Shown here: one piece after another, positions 1-4,301 of the stretch
Numbering within the stretch: position 1 is the first letter of the stretch
Layout: each line of letters starts with the position of its first letter
Source of the DNA: an uncultured Fretibacterium sp.
GTDB lineage: Bacteria; Synergistota; Synergistia; Synergistales; Aminobacteriaceae
DNA: 5,434 nt
Direction of reading: 5' to 3'
Assembly (NCBI GenBank): GCA_937911045.1
Contig: CALEPX010000067.1
Coordinates: forward strand, 1 to 5,434
Translations under genes and position numbers: made by a program
Notes under the pieces: model-generated
Databases searched by the model: none
Told to the model about the DNA's origin: nothing
What the model saw: only the letters and a program-made list of their open reading frames with translations

Positions 1-1
1 G

Positions 2-43
2 CCGGACAAAAAGGAGGGCGAAAAAGTTGCAGAGCTGTCGTAA
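2..43 (+). CDS. 3' end of an upstream gene (probably a cmr subunit)
   Basis: This is an open frame from the window edge ending PDKKEGEKVAELS-stop. Its composition is that of a plausible charged protein tail. It overlaps the TTG start of cmr6 by 17 bases, which is common between consecutive genes of a Cmr operon. Cmr5 often precedes Cmr6, so cmr5 is a reasonable guess, but 13 residues cannot identify the protein. The cmr6 ribosome site lies inside this tail. Confidence 0.45.
   Translation, partial: PDKKEGEKVAELS
11..17 (+). promoter_or_regulatory. Shine-Dalgarno site of cmr6
   Basis: AAGGAGG lies 9 bases before the TTG codon at 27. It is the main reason for choosing this non-ATG start. The site is inside the coding tail of the upstream gene, which suggests translational coupling. 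Confidence 0.6.
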
Positions 44-1040
44 AGTTTTCGATAAACTGGATTTAACTAAAGGTGAAAATGCCTCGTTATTAATGACTCG
101 TTACGTCAAGAATCTCGATGACAATAATTCCTCAAAACTTGACTTATACGACGCAATGAAGGCCGCTGCTTTTAACGCAAGAGATTTATACACACAAGCT
201 TTCAACATCAGGCGCAAGGCTTTAAGCAACATAGCAAGCTCAAAAAGTTTCAAGACTCTAGGCACGATAATAGCAGGTTTAGGAAGCAGCAACGTACTCG
301 AGACAGGCTTGACGTTAAATCCAACGTACGGAATTCCAATGATTCCAGGCTCATCAATTAAAGGAGTAACTGCGCATTATTGCTCAAAAATTTTCGGAGC
401 CGGTCAAGTTTACGATACGCTTTTCGGAAAAGTCAGCGATGAACATGACGAACAAGAAGCCGGCTTCGTACAATTTTATGACGCCTGGTTAATTCCTGAA
501 AGTGTTAATAATGCCTTTGTTGACGATGTAATGACACCTCACCACAGCGATTATTATTCAGGTAAATCAGCACGTCCGACAGATTTTGATGATCCAACAC
601 CGATTAGATTCTTATCAGTATCAGGAACTTTTGAATTTTGGATCGGCTGCTACGATTCTAAATGGAGGGACTTTGCTTTCAAAATTACTGAAGAAGCACT
701 GAAAAATTTCGGAATAGGAGGCAAAATAACTTCGGGCTATGGAAAAATGGAGAGCGTGTTATCTGCTGAAGAAATTCAAGAGCAAGCAAAACGCAAAGCA
801 CAACAAGCTAATCGTGAAGCAGGTTTTCTTCATGATGTTGACGAAATAATCACACTTCGCTGCACAAAAATCAAAGTCGTTAAAGGCAAAGAGAAGTGCG
901 AATTTGCATTCACTGAAGGCGACGACAAAAAGTCATTACGATTTGAGAAACTTCCGAAAGTGAACGCTGGCGATCTAGTTCAAGCGAAAATAATTCGTAT
1001 TGACACGGCAAATAAAGCATACATTTTGCAAGCAATATAA
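27..1040 (+). CDS. cmr6: Type III-B CRISPR RAMP subunit Cmr6
   Basis: Cmr6 is a RAMP-fold (RRM-like, Cas7-group) subunit of the cytoplasmic type III-B effector, where it caps the crRNA backbone near its 3' end; this role is known from the family. The 337-residue product shows the family hallmarks: ETGLTLNPTYG followed by IPMIPGSSIKG (about residues 92-113), the strand GFVQFYDAW (146-154), MTPHHSDYY (169-177), DPTPIRFLSV (189-198), and the C-terminal glycine-rich loop GIGGKITSGYGKM (229-241). After this the protein continues through a charged linker (248-265) into a further beta-rich segment of about 70 residues, which may be OB/S1-like. The start chosen is TTG at 27, because AAGGAGG lies 9 bases upstream and the conserved N-terminal stretch NASLLMTRYV falls well inside. 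The next ATG, at 93, would cut into that stretch. The frame stays open to the window edge, so an upstream start cannot be excluded. It is probably the last gene of a Cmr operon, since a terminator follows. Confidence 0.93.
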   Translation: MQSCRKVFDKLDLTKGENASLLMTRYVKNLDDNNSSKLDLYDAMKAAAFNARDLYTQAFNIRRKALSNIASSKSFKTLGTIIAGLGSSNVLETGLTLNPTYGIPMIPGSSIKGVTAHYCSKIFGAGQVYDTLFGKVSDEHDEQEAGFVQFYDAWLIPESVNNAFVDDVMTPHHSDYYSGKSARPTDFDDPTPIRFLSVSGTFEFWIGCYDSKWRDFAFKITEEALKNFGIGGKITSGYGKMESVLSAEEIQEQAKRKAQQANREAGFLHDVDEIITLRCTKIKVVKGKEKCEFAFTEGDDKKSLRFEKLPKVNAGDLVQAKIIRIDTANKAYILQAI

Positions 1041-1047
1041 TAAACAT

Positions 1048-1080
1048 AGGCGGATTCTGATTTTGGGAGTCCGCTTTAAT
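1048..1080 (+). terminator. Rho-independent terminator after cmr6
   Basis: GCGGATTC (1050-1057) pairs with GAGTCCGC (1067-1074), giving 8 bp with one G-U pair and a 9-base loop. The stem can extend by G-U and A-T pairs, and TTTAATTT follows. It starts about 10 bases after the cmr6 stop and would separate the Cmr operon from the micro-ORFs. Confidence 0.65.
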
Positions 1081-1122
1081 TTCACCCATATACTTGTTAA
1101 TAATTAGTGGAGGTGATTGAGA

Positions 1123-1194
1123 ATGTTTGCTGCGGCTGCTGCGTGGTCGATCAATATTAGTATCAAGATTATCATCATTGGCTTCTTCCTGTAG
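1123..1194 (+). CDS. Micro-ORF A, 23-residue hydrophobic peptide
   Basis: This is a 23-residue frame starting MFAAAAAWS and ending IIIIGFFL. A near-perfect anti-16S site, GGAGGTGAT (1109-1117), lies 5 bases before the ATG. The peptide is almost wholly hydrophobic, with one lysine near the middle, and could form a single membrane-spanning or membrane-lying helix. It is the first of three tandem small frames that share strong ribosome sites. Its single lysine codon is AAG. I recognise no family. It could be a membrane-active peptide, a small membrane subunit, or a leader peptide. The coding call rests on the ribosome site and the matching neighbours, not on homology. Confidence 0.6.
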   Translation: MFAAAAAWSINISIKIIIIGFFL

Positions 1195-1234
1195 CACTCA
1201 CGTAATCAAACAAAATCTGAAAGGGGAAATTCTT

Positions 1235-1327
1235 ATGATTATGACTAAGGTTGCGTATACGGATATTGGCGACGTCATTGAGGATGTCGTGAAGCTTATT
1301 GGCGATATTATTGACATTATGGACTAG
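1235..1327 (+). CDS. Micro-ORF B, 30-residue acidic amphipathic peptide
   Basis: A 30-residue frame starts MIMTKVAYTDIGDV and ends GDIIDIMD. AAGGGGA (1221-1227) lies 7 bases before the ATG at 1235, which favours it over the second ATG two codons later. Residues 11-29 alternate isoleucine, valine and leucine with aspartate and glutamate at helical spacing, so an amphipathic helix with net charge near -5 is expected. Its pattern loosely recalls staphylococcal delta-toxin-like modulins and some leaderless bacteriocins, but those are usually not this acidic, and no homology is claimed. It follows micro-ORF A by 40 bases and precedes C by 21 bases, so the three are probably co-transcribed. Both lysines use AAG. 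Confidence 0.6.
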   Translation: MIMTKVAYTDIGDVIEDVVKLIGDIIDIMD

Positions 1328-1348
1328 TTAATCAAGGAGGAAATAAAT

Positions 1349-1432
1349 ATGGATCCGATTATTGCGACGGTTGCGAAGGTAGTTATTACGGCGGCGGCTT
1401 CGGCCATTATCGACAGTATCTCGAACAGTTAG
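1349..1432 (+). CDS. Micro-ORF C, 27-residue Ala/Ile/Val-rich peptide
   Basis: A 27-residue frame begins MDPIIATVAKVVITAAASA and ends DSISNS. AAGGAGGA (1334-1341) lies 7 bases before the ATG, which is ideal spacing. The core (residues 4-22) is a hydrophobic, small-residue-rich helix with one lysine (AAG codon), and the tail is polar. It is the third of the tandem small frames. No signal peptide cleavage site or cysteine is seen, so if it is exported this would be leaderless or by a dedicated transporter outside the window. The function is unknown. The call rests on ribosome site quality and the serial arrangement. Confidence 0.6.
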   Translation: MDPIIATVAKVVITAAASAIIDSISNS

Positions 1433-1465
1433 GGAGGTGTTGTTACTTTTTAGGTCGACTCCAAA

Positions 1466-1530
1466 TGGTCAAATTTTTAAGTTAGCTTATGATAGGCATT
1501 TACAAAGCAAAAATTTTAAGAATTTGACCA
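1466..1530. repeat. 15-bp inverted repeat in the leader region
   Basis: TGGTCAAATTTTTAA (1466-1480) and TTAAGAATTTGACCA (1516-1530) are reverse complements with one mismatch that can pair as G-U, separated by 35 bases. It could be a long RNA hairpin ending the micro-ORF transcript, a protein site in the leader, or the remains of a small palindromic insertion. No T-run follows, so a standard terminator is not supported. Confidence 0.6.
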
Positions 1531-1641
1531 ATTACAAAAATCACCCTCAAAAAATTGAATTTTGCCTGAGGTTTACCTCAAACATAAAAAAATTGTTTTG
1601 CAGTGTTTTCAGCATGTTATAAATTTCATGAGACAGGGCTT

Positions 1642-1696
1642 GCGTAATTCGTGCAAGGGTGTTAAAATTTGCGGCGTAGTAATTGCAAGGGGTGTT
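1642..1696 (+). repeat. Duplicated leader-proximal motif
   Basis: GCGTAATTCGTGCAAGGGTG TT-type sequence at 1642-1663 recurs as a GCGTAGTAATTGCAAGGGGTGTT-like copy at 1674-1696. The TGCAAGG cores are 32 bases apart, about three helical turns. The second copy ends 4 bases before repeat 1. This position fits leader motifs that guide spacer insertion, but that role is inferred. Confidence 0.5.
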
Positions 1697-1700
1697 GAGG

Positions 1701-2043
1701 GTTACGAACCTTCCTATTAGGGATTGAAACAAAATGATCAATCGCTCGGAAACTTGCCATTAGTTACGAACCTTCCTATTAGGGATTGAAACTTTTGTGC
1801 CCTCAAGCGTTTCGCTGTATTCCCGTTACGAACCTTCCTATTAGGGATTGAAACGTTTTTCGCTAAGATCGTCAACCTTGCTGTACCGTTACGAACCTTC
1901 CTATTAGGGATTGAAACTGTTGCTTTATGCTGTGTGAGATTCAATATTTTGTTACGAACCTTCCTATTAGGGATTGAAACCAACGGATCTGTGCCCAGTA
2001 GACGATTCCGTCAGTTACGAACCTTCCTATTAGGGATTGAAGA
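1701..2043 (+). CRISPR. CRISPR array, six repeats and five spacers
   Basis: The 30-bp repeat begins GTTACGAACCTTCC and ends AGGGATTGAAAC. Copies lie at 1701-1730, 1763-1792, 1825-1854, 1888-1917, 1951-1980 and 2014-2043. The first five are identical; the sixth ends in GA instead of AC and is the terminal, trailer-end repeat. Spacers are 1731-1762, 1793-1824, 1855-1887, 1918-1950 and 1981-2013 (32, 32, 33, 33, 33 bases), all different, and none has a match I can see elsewhere in the window. The ATTGAAAC repeat end supplies the 8-base crRNA handle typical of Cas6-processed type I and III arrays, which sets transcription on the plus strand. With cmr6 660 bases upstream, type III-B use is likely. 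No cas1, cas2 or cas6 is in view. Confidence 0.97.
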
Positions 2044-2055
2044 TGTTTGTCGTCC

Positions 2056-2075
2056 AAACCGTTACCCCCCGGTTT
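2056..2075 (+). terminator. Possible hairpin terminator after the CRISPR array
   Basis: AAACCG (2056-2061) pairs perfectly with CGGTTT (2070-2075) around an 8-base C-rich loop, 12 bases after the last repeat. Only a four-T run overlaps and follows the stem, so termination would be weak. Confidence 0.35.
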
Positions 2076-2091
2076 TGCTCCACTTTATTAC

Positions 2092-2119
2092 TTCACTTAT
2101 ATGCTTTATAAAATATTAT
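2092..2119 (+). promoter_or_regulatory. Candidate promoter of the secreted-protein gene
   Basis: TTCACT (2092-2097) and TATTAT (2114-2119) lie 16 bases apart, 4/6 and 5/6 matches to the sigma-70 boxes. They are about 60 bases before the ATG at 2177, in the only non-coding gap between the array and this gene. TATAAA at 2107-2112 is an alternative -10 box. Confidence 0.35.
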
Positions 2120-2176
2120 GAAAGAACGAACTGTATTCTGCAAATAATCCTAAATTTTCCACTGGAGGTAATGCTT

Positions 2177-2545
2177 ATGAATAAGAAGATTGTGGCTCTT
2201 CTGGTGCTTGTTCTCACGTTTTCGACTGTAAATTCTGCCTTTGCTGGATATCGTACCGGATCTGCTGTTGGGGACGGTGCGGCTTATGCTGCTGTTGGCG
2301 GGGTTGCTGGCGGTGGTGCTATGGTCGCTGTTACGTGGTGGTTCAGCGGCACTCTGACGGTAATTTGTCCTCCTGTTGGAATTGCTGCGGCTGTTGGTGC
2401 TGGCTATTTGGGTTGGTATGGCCTCACTGACTCTGACAAGGACATTGTGAAGGACGTTGAGAAGACTGTGCAGGCCGGCGTGTGGGGCACTACGTTTGGT
2501 ATCGCGTCTATTGAGAAGGCGGTAAAGGGAGTTTTCGCCTGGTAG
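2177..2545 (+). CDS. Small secreted Gly/Ala-rich protein, 122 residues, unknown function
   Basis: The start is ATG at 2177, because GGAGGT (2164-2169) sits 7 bases upstream; the ATG at 2171 is too close. Residues 1-23 form a Sec signal peptide: N-terminal MNKK, a hydrophobic core, and AFA before Gly24 as a likely signal peptidase I site. The mature part of 99 residues has two small-residue-rich hydrophobic stretches, AAVGGVAGGGAMVAV (38-52) and about 61-82 (including VGAGYLGWYG), rich in GxxxG-like spacing. Next comes a charged segment (84-96), then a final hydrophobic/amphipathic stretch ending in Trp122. There is one cysteine (Cys64). It could be a membrane-inserting peptide, bacteriocin-like product or small envelope protein; I do not recognise the family. 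All seven lysines are AAG and GC content is higher than in cmr6, as in the micro-ORFs. The gene ends 22 bases before ssrA with no terminator between. Confidence 0.8.
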   Translation: MNKKIVALLVLVLTFSTVNSAFAGYRTGSAVGDGAAYAAVGGVAGGGAMVAVTWWFSGTLTVICPPVGIAAAVGAGYLGWYGLTDSDKDIVKDVEKTVQAGVWGTTFGIASIEKAVKGVFAW

Positions 2546-2555
2546 ATTTTGCAGC

Positions 2556-2565
2556 ATAACGTTAT
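2556..2565. repeat. 10-bp palindrome just before ssrA
   Basis: ATAACGTTAT is a perfect palindrome ending 2 bases before the mature tmRNA 5' end. No convincing promoter is seen in the 22-base gap, although CATAAC at 2555-2560 could serve as a poor -10 box. The palindrome might be an operator or part of the precursor that is processed. Confidence 0.35.
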
Positions 2566-2661
2566 ACGGGGGCGACAGGTTTTCGACGGCTCACGGAGAG
2601 TTTGATTAAGCAGGTCGGGTCAGGCTCGTAAATCCCGTAAAATTTCGGGCACAAAATAACT

Positions 2662-2688
2662 GTCAATACTTATATGCTTGCGGCTTAG
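2662..2688 (+). other. tmRNA tag-peptide reading frame
   Basis: GTC AAT ACT TAT ATG CTT GCG GCT TAG encodes VNTYMLAA and a stop. The C-terminal LAA fits recognition by ClpXP-type proteases in known tags. The frame is fixed by this ending. The resume codon is less certain: ACT (2659) or ATA (2656) in the same frame are alternatives. Confidence 0.7.
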
Positions 2689-2889
2689 TGCCGCTAACGT
2701 CAACAAATAAATTTTTCCGTCGGTTGTCTGCTGATGTCATTTAGGCGGATTTTCCCTTCATTGTCGGACTTTGCAGGAACGGAGAATTCATAATCGAAGT
2801 CTTGGAAGAGAAGCGGCCGTCTTTTGCCAAATCTCAACGACATTTAATATAAGACTAAACCTGTAGAAATTTCAGATTTGCCAACACCG

Positions 2890-2917
2890 GACGGGAGTTC
2901 AATTCTTCCCGCCTCCA
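2890..2917 (+). other. Inferred attachment site (attL/attR) at the ssrA 3' end
   Basis: The T arm and acceptor end of ssrA is a well-known target of P4-like tyrosine integrases, and an integrase starts 187 bases downstream. The boundary is inferred from this arrangement. No second copy of the ssrA 3' end is found in the window, so the far end of the element is outside it and the exact crossover segment is unknown. Confidence 0.5.
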
Positions 2918-2923
2918 TTTTTT
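2893..2923 (+). terminator. tmRNA 3' terminator
   Basis: The T-arm and acceptor stem of ssrA are followed at once by six T's (2918-2923). This could act as an intrinsic terminator, with the T-stem/acceptor helix in place of a separate hairpin. Confidence 0.4.
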
Positions 2924-3104
2924 CCTTATAAATCTTAAAAAATTTCTGTAAAAATAAAATTAACAAAACCAGATAAAGGCCAATGTTTTTTTACATTTTT
3001 GTAAAATCTTGTAAACCCACAGCAATAAACAATCCCGTAGTCTTTTCCGTAGTCTGATGTATAATAAAAATTCAGGACTACGGGAAAGGGGAGGAAGTTC
3101 AGCC
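2918..3104. promoter_or_regulatory. ssrA-integrase intergenic region with repeated motifs
   Basis: This AT-rich spacer holds TTTTACA/TGTAAAA as a 7-bp inverted repeat with a 4-base loop (2989-3006). Further GTAAA copies occur at about 2948 and 3011. A CCGTAGTC cluster lies before int. Such repeats next to an attachment site are typical of integrase arm sites or excisionase sites; that role is inferred. Confidence 0.45.
3034..3084 (+). promoter_or_regulatory. int promoter with three CCGTAGTC operator-like copies
   Basis: CCCGTAGTC (3034-3042) and CCGTAGTC (3047-3054) are direct repeats 13 bases apart in start position from base to base. GACTACGGG (3076-3084) is the inverted copy. A consensus TATAAT (3060-3065) lies between the second and the inverted copy. 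No good -35 box is visible at 17 bases upstream, where the first repeat sits. This arrangement suggests a repressor or integrase binding site over the int promoter, or an mRNA hairpin (CCGTAGTC with GACTACGG) in the 5' leader. Confidence 0.55.
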
Positions 3105-4241
3105 ATGGCACTAACTGACATTCAAGTTAAACAGTTAAAACCGAGAGATAAAAAATATTCAGTATCAGACGGACGGGGATTAATTCTTGAGGTTCGTCCC
3201 AACGGAGCAAAGTATTGGATCGTTCGTTTCTGGGTTAAAGGTAGAGAAAAACGTAAACATATAGGAAGCTACCCTGAACTATCTGTTAAGGAGGCAAGAG
3301 CGAAATCAGTTGAAGCAAAAACAGAAATTTCGGAGCCGCAAACCGAAAAAATATTATTCGGTGAAGTTATAGCAGAATGGCTTGAAAAACGCATGACGGA
3401 CAAAAAACCTTCATACATCAAAACAATAAAACTCCGTCTTAAAAATTATATTCTGCCTGAATTTGAGAAAATGCCTTTGAACGAAATAACTTCCGGAATG
3501 ATTTTAACTTTATGCCGAAAAATTGAGGAACGCGGCATAATCGAGACGGCTTCACGGGTGAAAACTTTAATTGGGCAAATTTTTCGTTATGCTATTGCAA
3601 CTGACAGAGCAGAAAATGATCCGACATCGGCATTAAAAAATGCTCTTGCTTCTCGCCAGCCCAGACACATGGCCGCTTTAACAAAGCCTTCAGACATTGC
3701 GATGCTGATGAAGAACATCAACGAATATCCTCGTCCAATAGTTCAGTGTGCTTTGAAATTTTCTGCTTTAACTTTTTGCAGACCCGGCGAAATTCGTCAG
3801 GCTGAGTGGTTAGAAATTGATTTTGAAAATGCAGAATGGCGCATTCCTGCTGAAAAAATGAAAATGAAACGTGTTCACATAGTTCCGTTATCAAAACAGG
3901 CTATCGAAGTGCTGACATTTTTACAGCGGTTGACAGGCAAAAACAAATGGCTTTTCCCATCGGCTCGAAATGACGGCAAGCCTATGAGCGACAACACAAT
4001 CAGAATTGCCCTCCGCTCAATGGGCTACACAAATGACGACATGACAGCTCACGGATTTCGTGCAATGGCAAGCACACGATTAAATGAAATGGGTTGGACA
4101 CCAGATGTTATAGAAAGACAGCTCGCACATTCTGATAATAATTCCGTGAGAGCTGCCTACAATCACGCCGAATATCTGGAAGAACGCAAAAAAATGATGC
4201 AGTTTTGGGCGGACTATCTTGATAGTCTCATGGAAAAATGA
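3105..4241 (+). CDS. int: Tyrosine recombinase / integrase (DUF4102 arm-domain type)
   Basis: This is a site-specific recombinase of the P4/phage integrase family, which inserts and excises mobile elements through a tyrosine-DNA intermediate. The start is ATG at 3105 (MALTDIQVKQLKP), with GGAGG at 3090-3094 ten bases upstream; the ATG at 3057 adds 16 unrelated residues from the operator region. The 378 residues show an N-terminal DUF4102 arm-binding domain (about 1-75: SVSDGRGLILEVRPNGAKYW, then KRKHIGSYPELSVKEAR), a core-binding SAM-like domain (about 84-180), and the catalytic domain. Catalytic residues are all present: Arg226 (CRPGEIR), Lys253 (EKMKMK), His316 and Arg319 (AHGFRAMAST), His342 (QLAHSD) and Tyr352 (AAYNHAEY). 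Length is normal for the family. It begins 187 bases after ssrA and reads away from it, so ssrA is its likely integration target. Confidence 0.96.
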   Translation: MALTDIQVKQLKPRDKKYSVSDGRGLILEVRPNGAKYWIVRFWVKGREKRKHIGSYPELSVKEARAKSVEAKTEISEPQTEKILFGEVIAEWLEKRMTDKKPSYIKTIKLRLKNYILPEFEKMPLNEITSGMILTLCRKIEERGIIETASRVKTLIGQIFRYAIATDRAENDPTSALKNALASRQPRHMAALTKPSDIAMLMKNINEYPRPIVQCALKFSALTFCRPGEIRQAEWLEIDFENAEWRIPAEKMKMKRVHIVPLSKQAIEVLTFLQRLTGKNKWLFPSARNDGKPMSDNTIRIALRSMGYTNDDMTAHGFRAMASTRLNEMGWTPDVIERQLAHSDNNSVRAAYNHAEYLEERKKMMQFWADYLDSLMEK

Positions 4242-4242
4242 A

Positions 4243-4256
4243 AAAAAGTACTTTTT
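4243..4256. terminator. Possible AT palindrome terminator between convergent genes
   Basis: AAAAAGTACTTTTT is a perfect 14-base palindrome 1 base after the int stop, ending in T's on both strands. It lies in the 60-base gap before the end of the minus-strand protease gene. It lacks a GC-rich stem, so function is uncertain. Confidence 0.3.
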
Positions 4257-4301
4257 ATGCAACTGAGAGTGTACAAATGATGAATTATAAATAAAAAGGT
4301 G

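Larger units (their letters stand above)
1433..1700 (+). promoter_or_regulatory. CRISPR leader region
   Basis: This is a roughly 270-base AT-rich stretch without a convincing gene, directly before the first repeat. The crRNA 5' handle sequence at the repeat 3' end and the degenerate last repeat at the other end both place the leader on this side. It contains a 15-bp inverted repeat (1466-1480 and 1516-1530), a possible promoter with TATAAA at 1618-1623 and TTGTTT at 1593-1598 (a wide 19-base spacer), and two copies of a TGCAAGG(G)GTGTT motif next to the array. The exact left boundary of the leader is not visible. Confidence 0.65.
2568..2917 (+). ncRNA. ssrA: tmRNA (transfer-messenger RNA)
   Basis: tmRNA rescues stalled ribosomes by acting first as alanyl-tRNA and then as a short mRNA for a degradation tag. 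The 5' end GGGGGCG (2568-2574) pairs with CGCCTCC (2910-2916) as a 7-bp acceptor stem with the G3-U70 alanine identity pair, and A2917 is the discriminator. The 5' GACAGGTTTTCGACGG box is typical. The T arm is GGGAG, loop TTCAATT, CTTCC (2893-2909). The CCA end is not encoded, since T's follow A2917. The tag frame ends TAT ATG CTT GCG GCT TAG at 2671-2688, giving YMLAA-stop. By alignment with the E. coli AUAGUC|GCA context, resume is most likely at GTC (2662), giving tag VNTYMLAA after the tRNA-borne alanine. The length is 350 bases. A T-run follows. The 3' end probably serves as an integrase attachment site. Confidence 0.95.

Noticed and set aside
910..1197. Minus-strand frame across the cmr6 end and terminator
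   Set aside because: It covers the cmr6 C-terminus and micro-ORF A in antisense and has no independent evidence.
1127..1327. 66-codon frame overlapping micro-ORFs A and B
   Set aside because: Its upstream half is out of frame with micro-ORF A and has no ribosome site; its downstream half is micro-ORF B, whose own site and ATG at 1235 are far better.
1437..1622. 61-codon plus-strand frame after micro-ORF C
   Set aside because: The GTG start lies inside the Shine-Dalgarno sequence, the frame crosses the inverted repeat and AT-rich leader, and the product has no protein-like pattern.
1738..1983. Minus-strand frame of 81 codons with repeated VSIPNRKVRN
   Set aside because: It is the translation of the CRISPR repeats; the protein repeats follow the 62-63 base period of the array.
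1731..2013. Self-targeting by spacers
   Set aside because: I compared the five spacers by eye with both strands of the window and saw no match; a genome-wide search could still find one.
1934..2176. Long N-terminal extension of the secreted-protein frame through the array
   Set aside because: It runs through two CRISPR repeats and the trailer. The ribosome site and signal peptide place the start at 2177.
2150..2557. 135-codon minus-strand frame over the secreted-protein gene
   Set aside because: It is a shadow of the plus-strand gene: Arg/Ser-rich composition, no ribosome site, while the opposite strand has a signal peptide and strong ribosome site.
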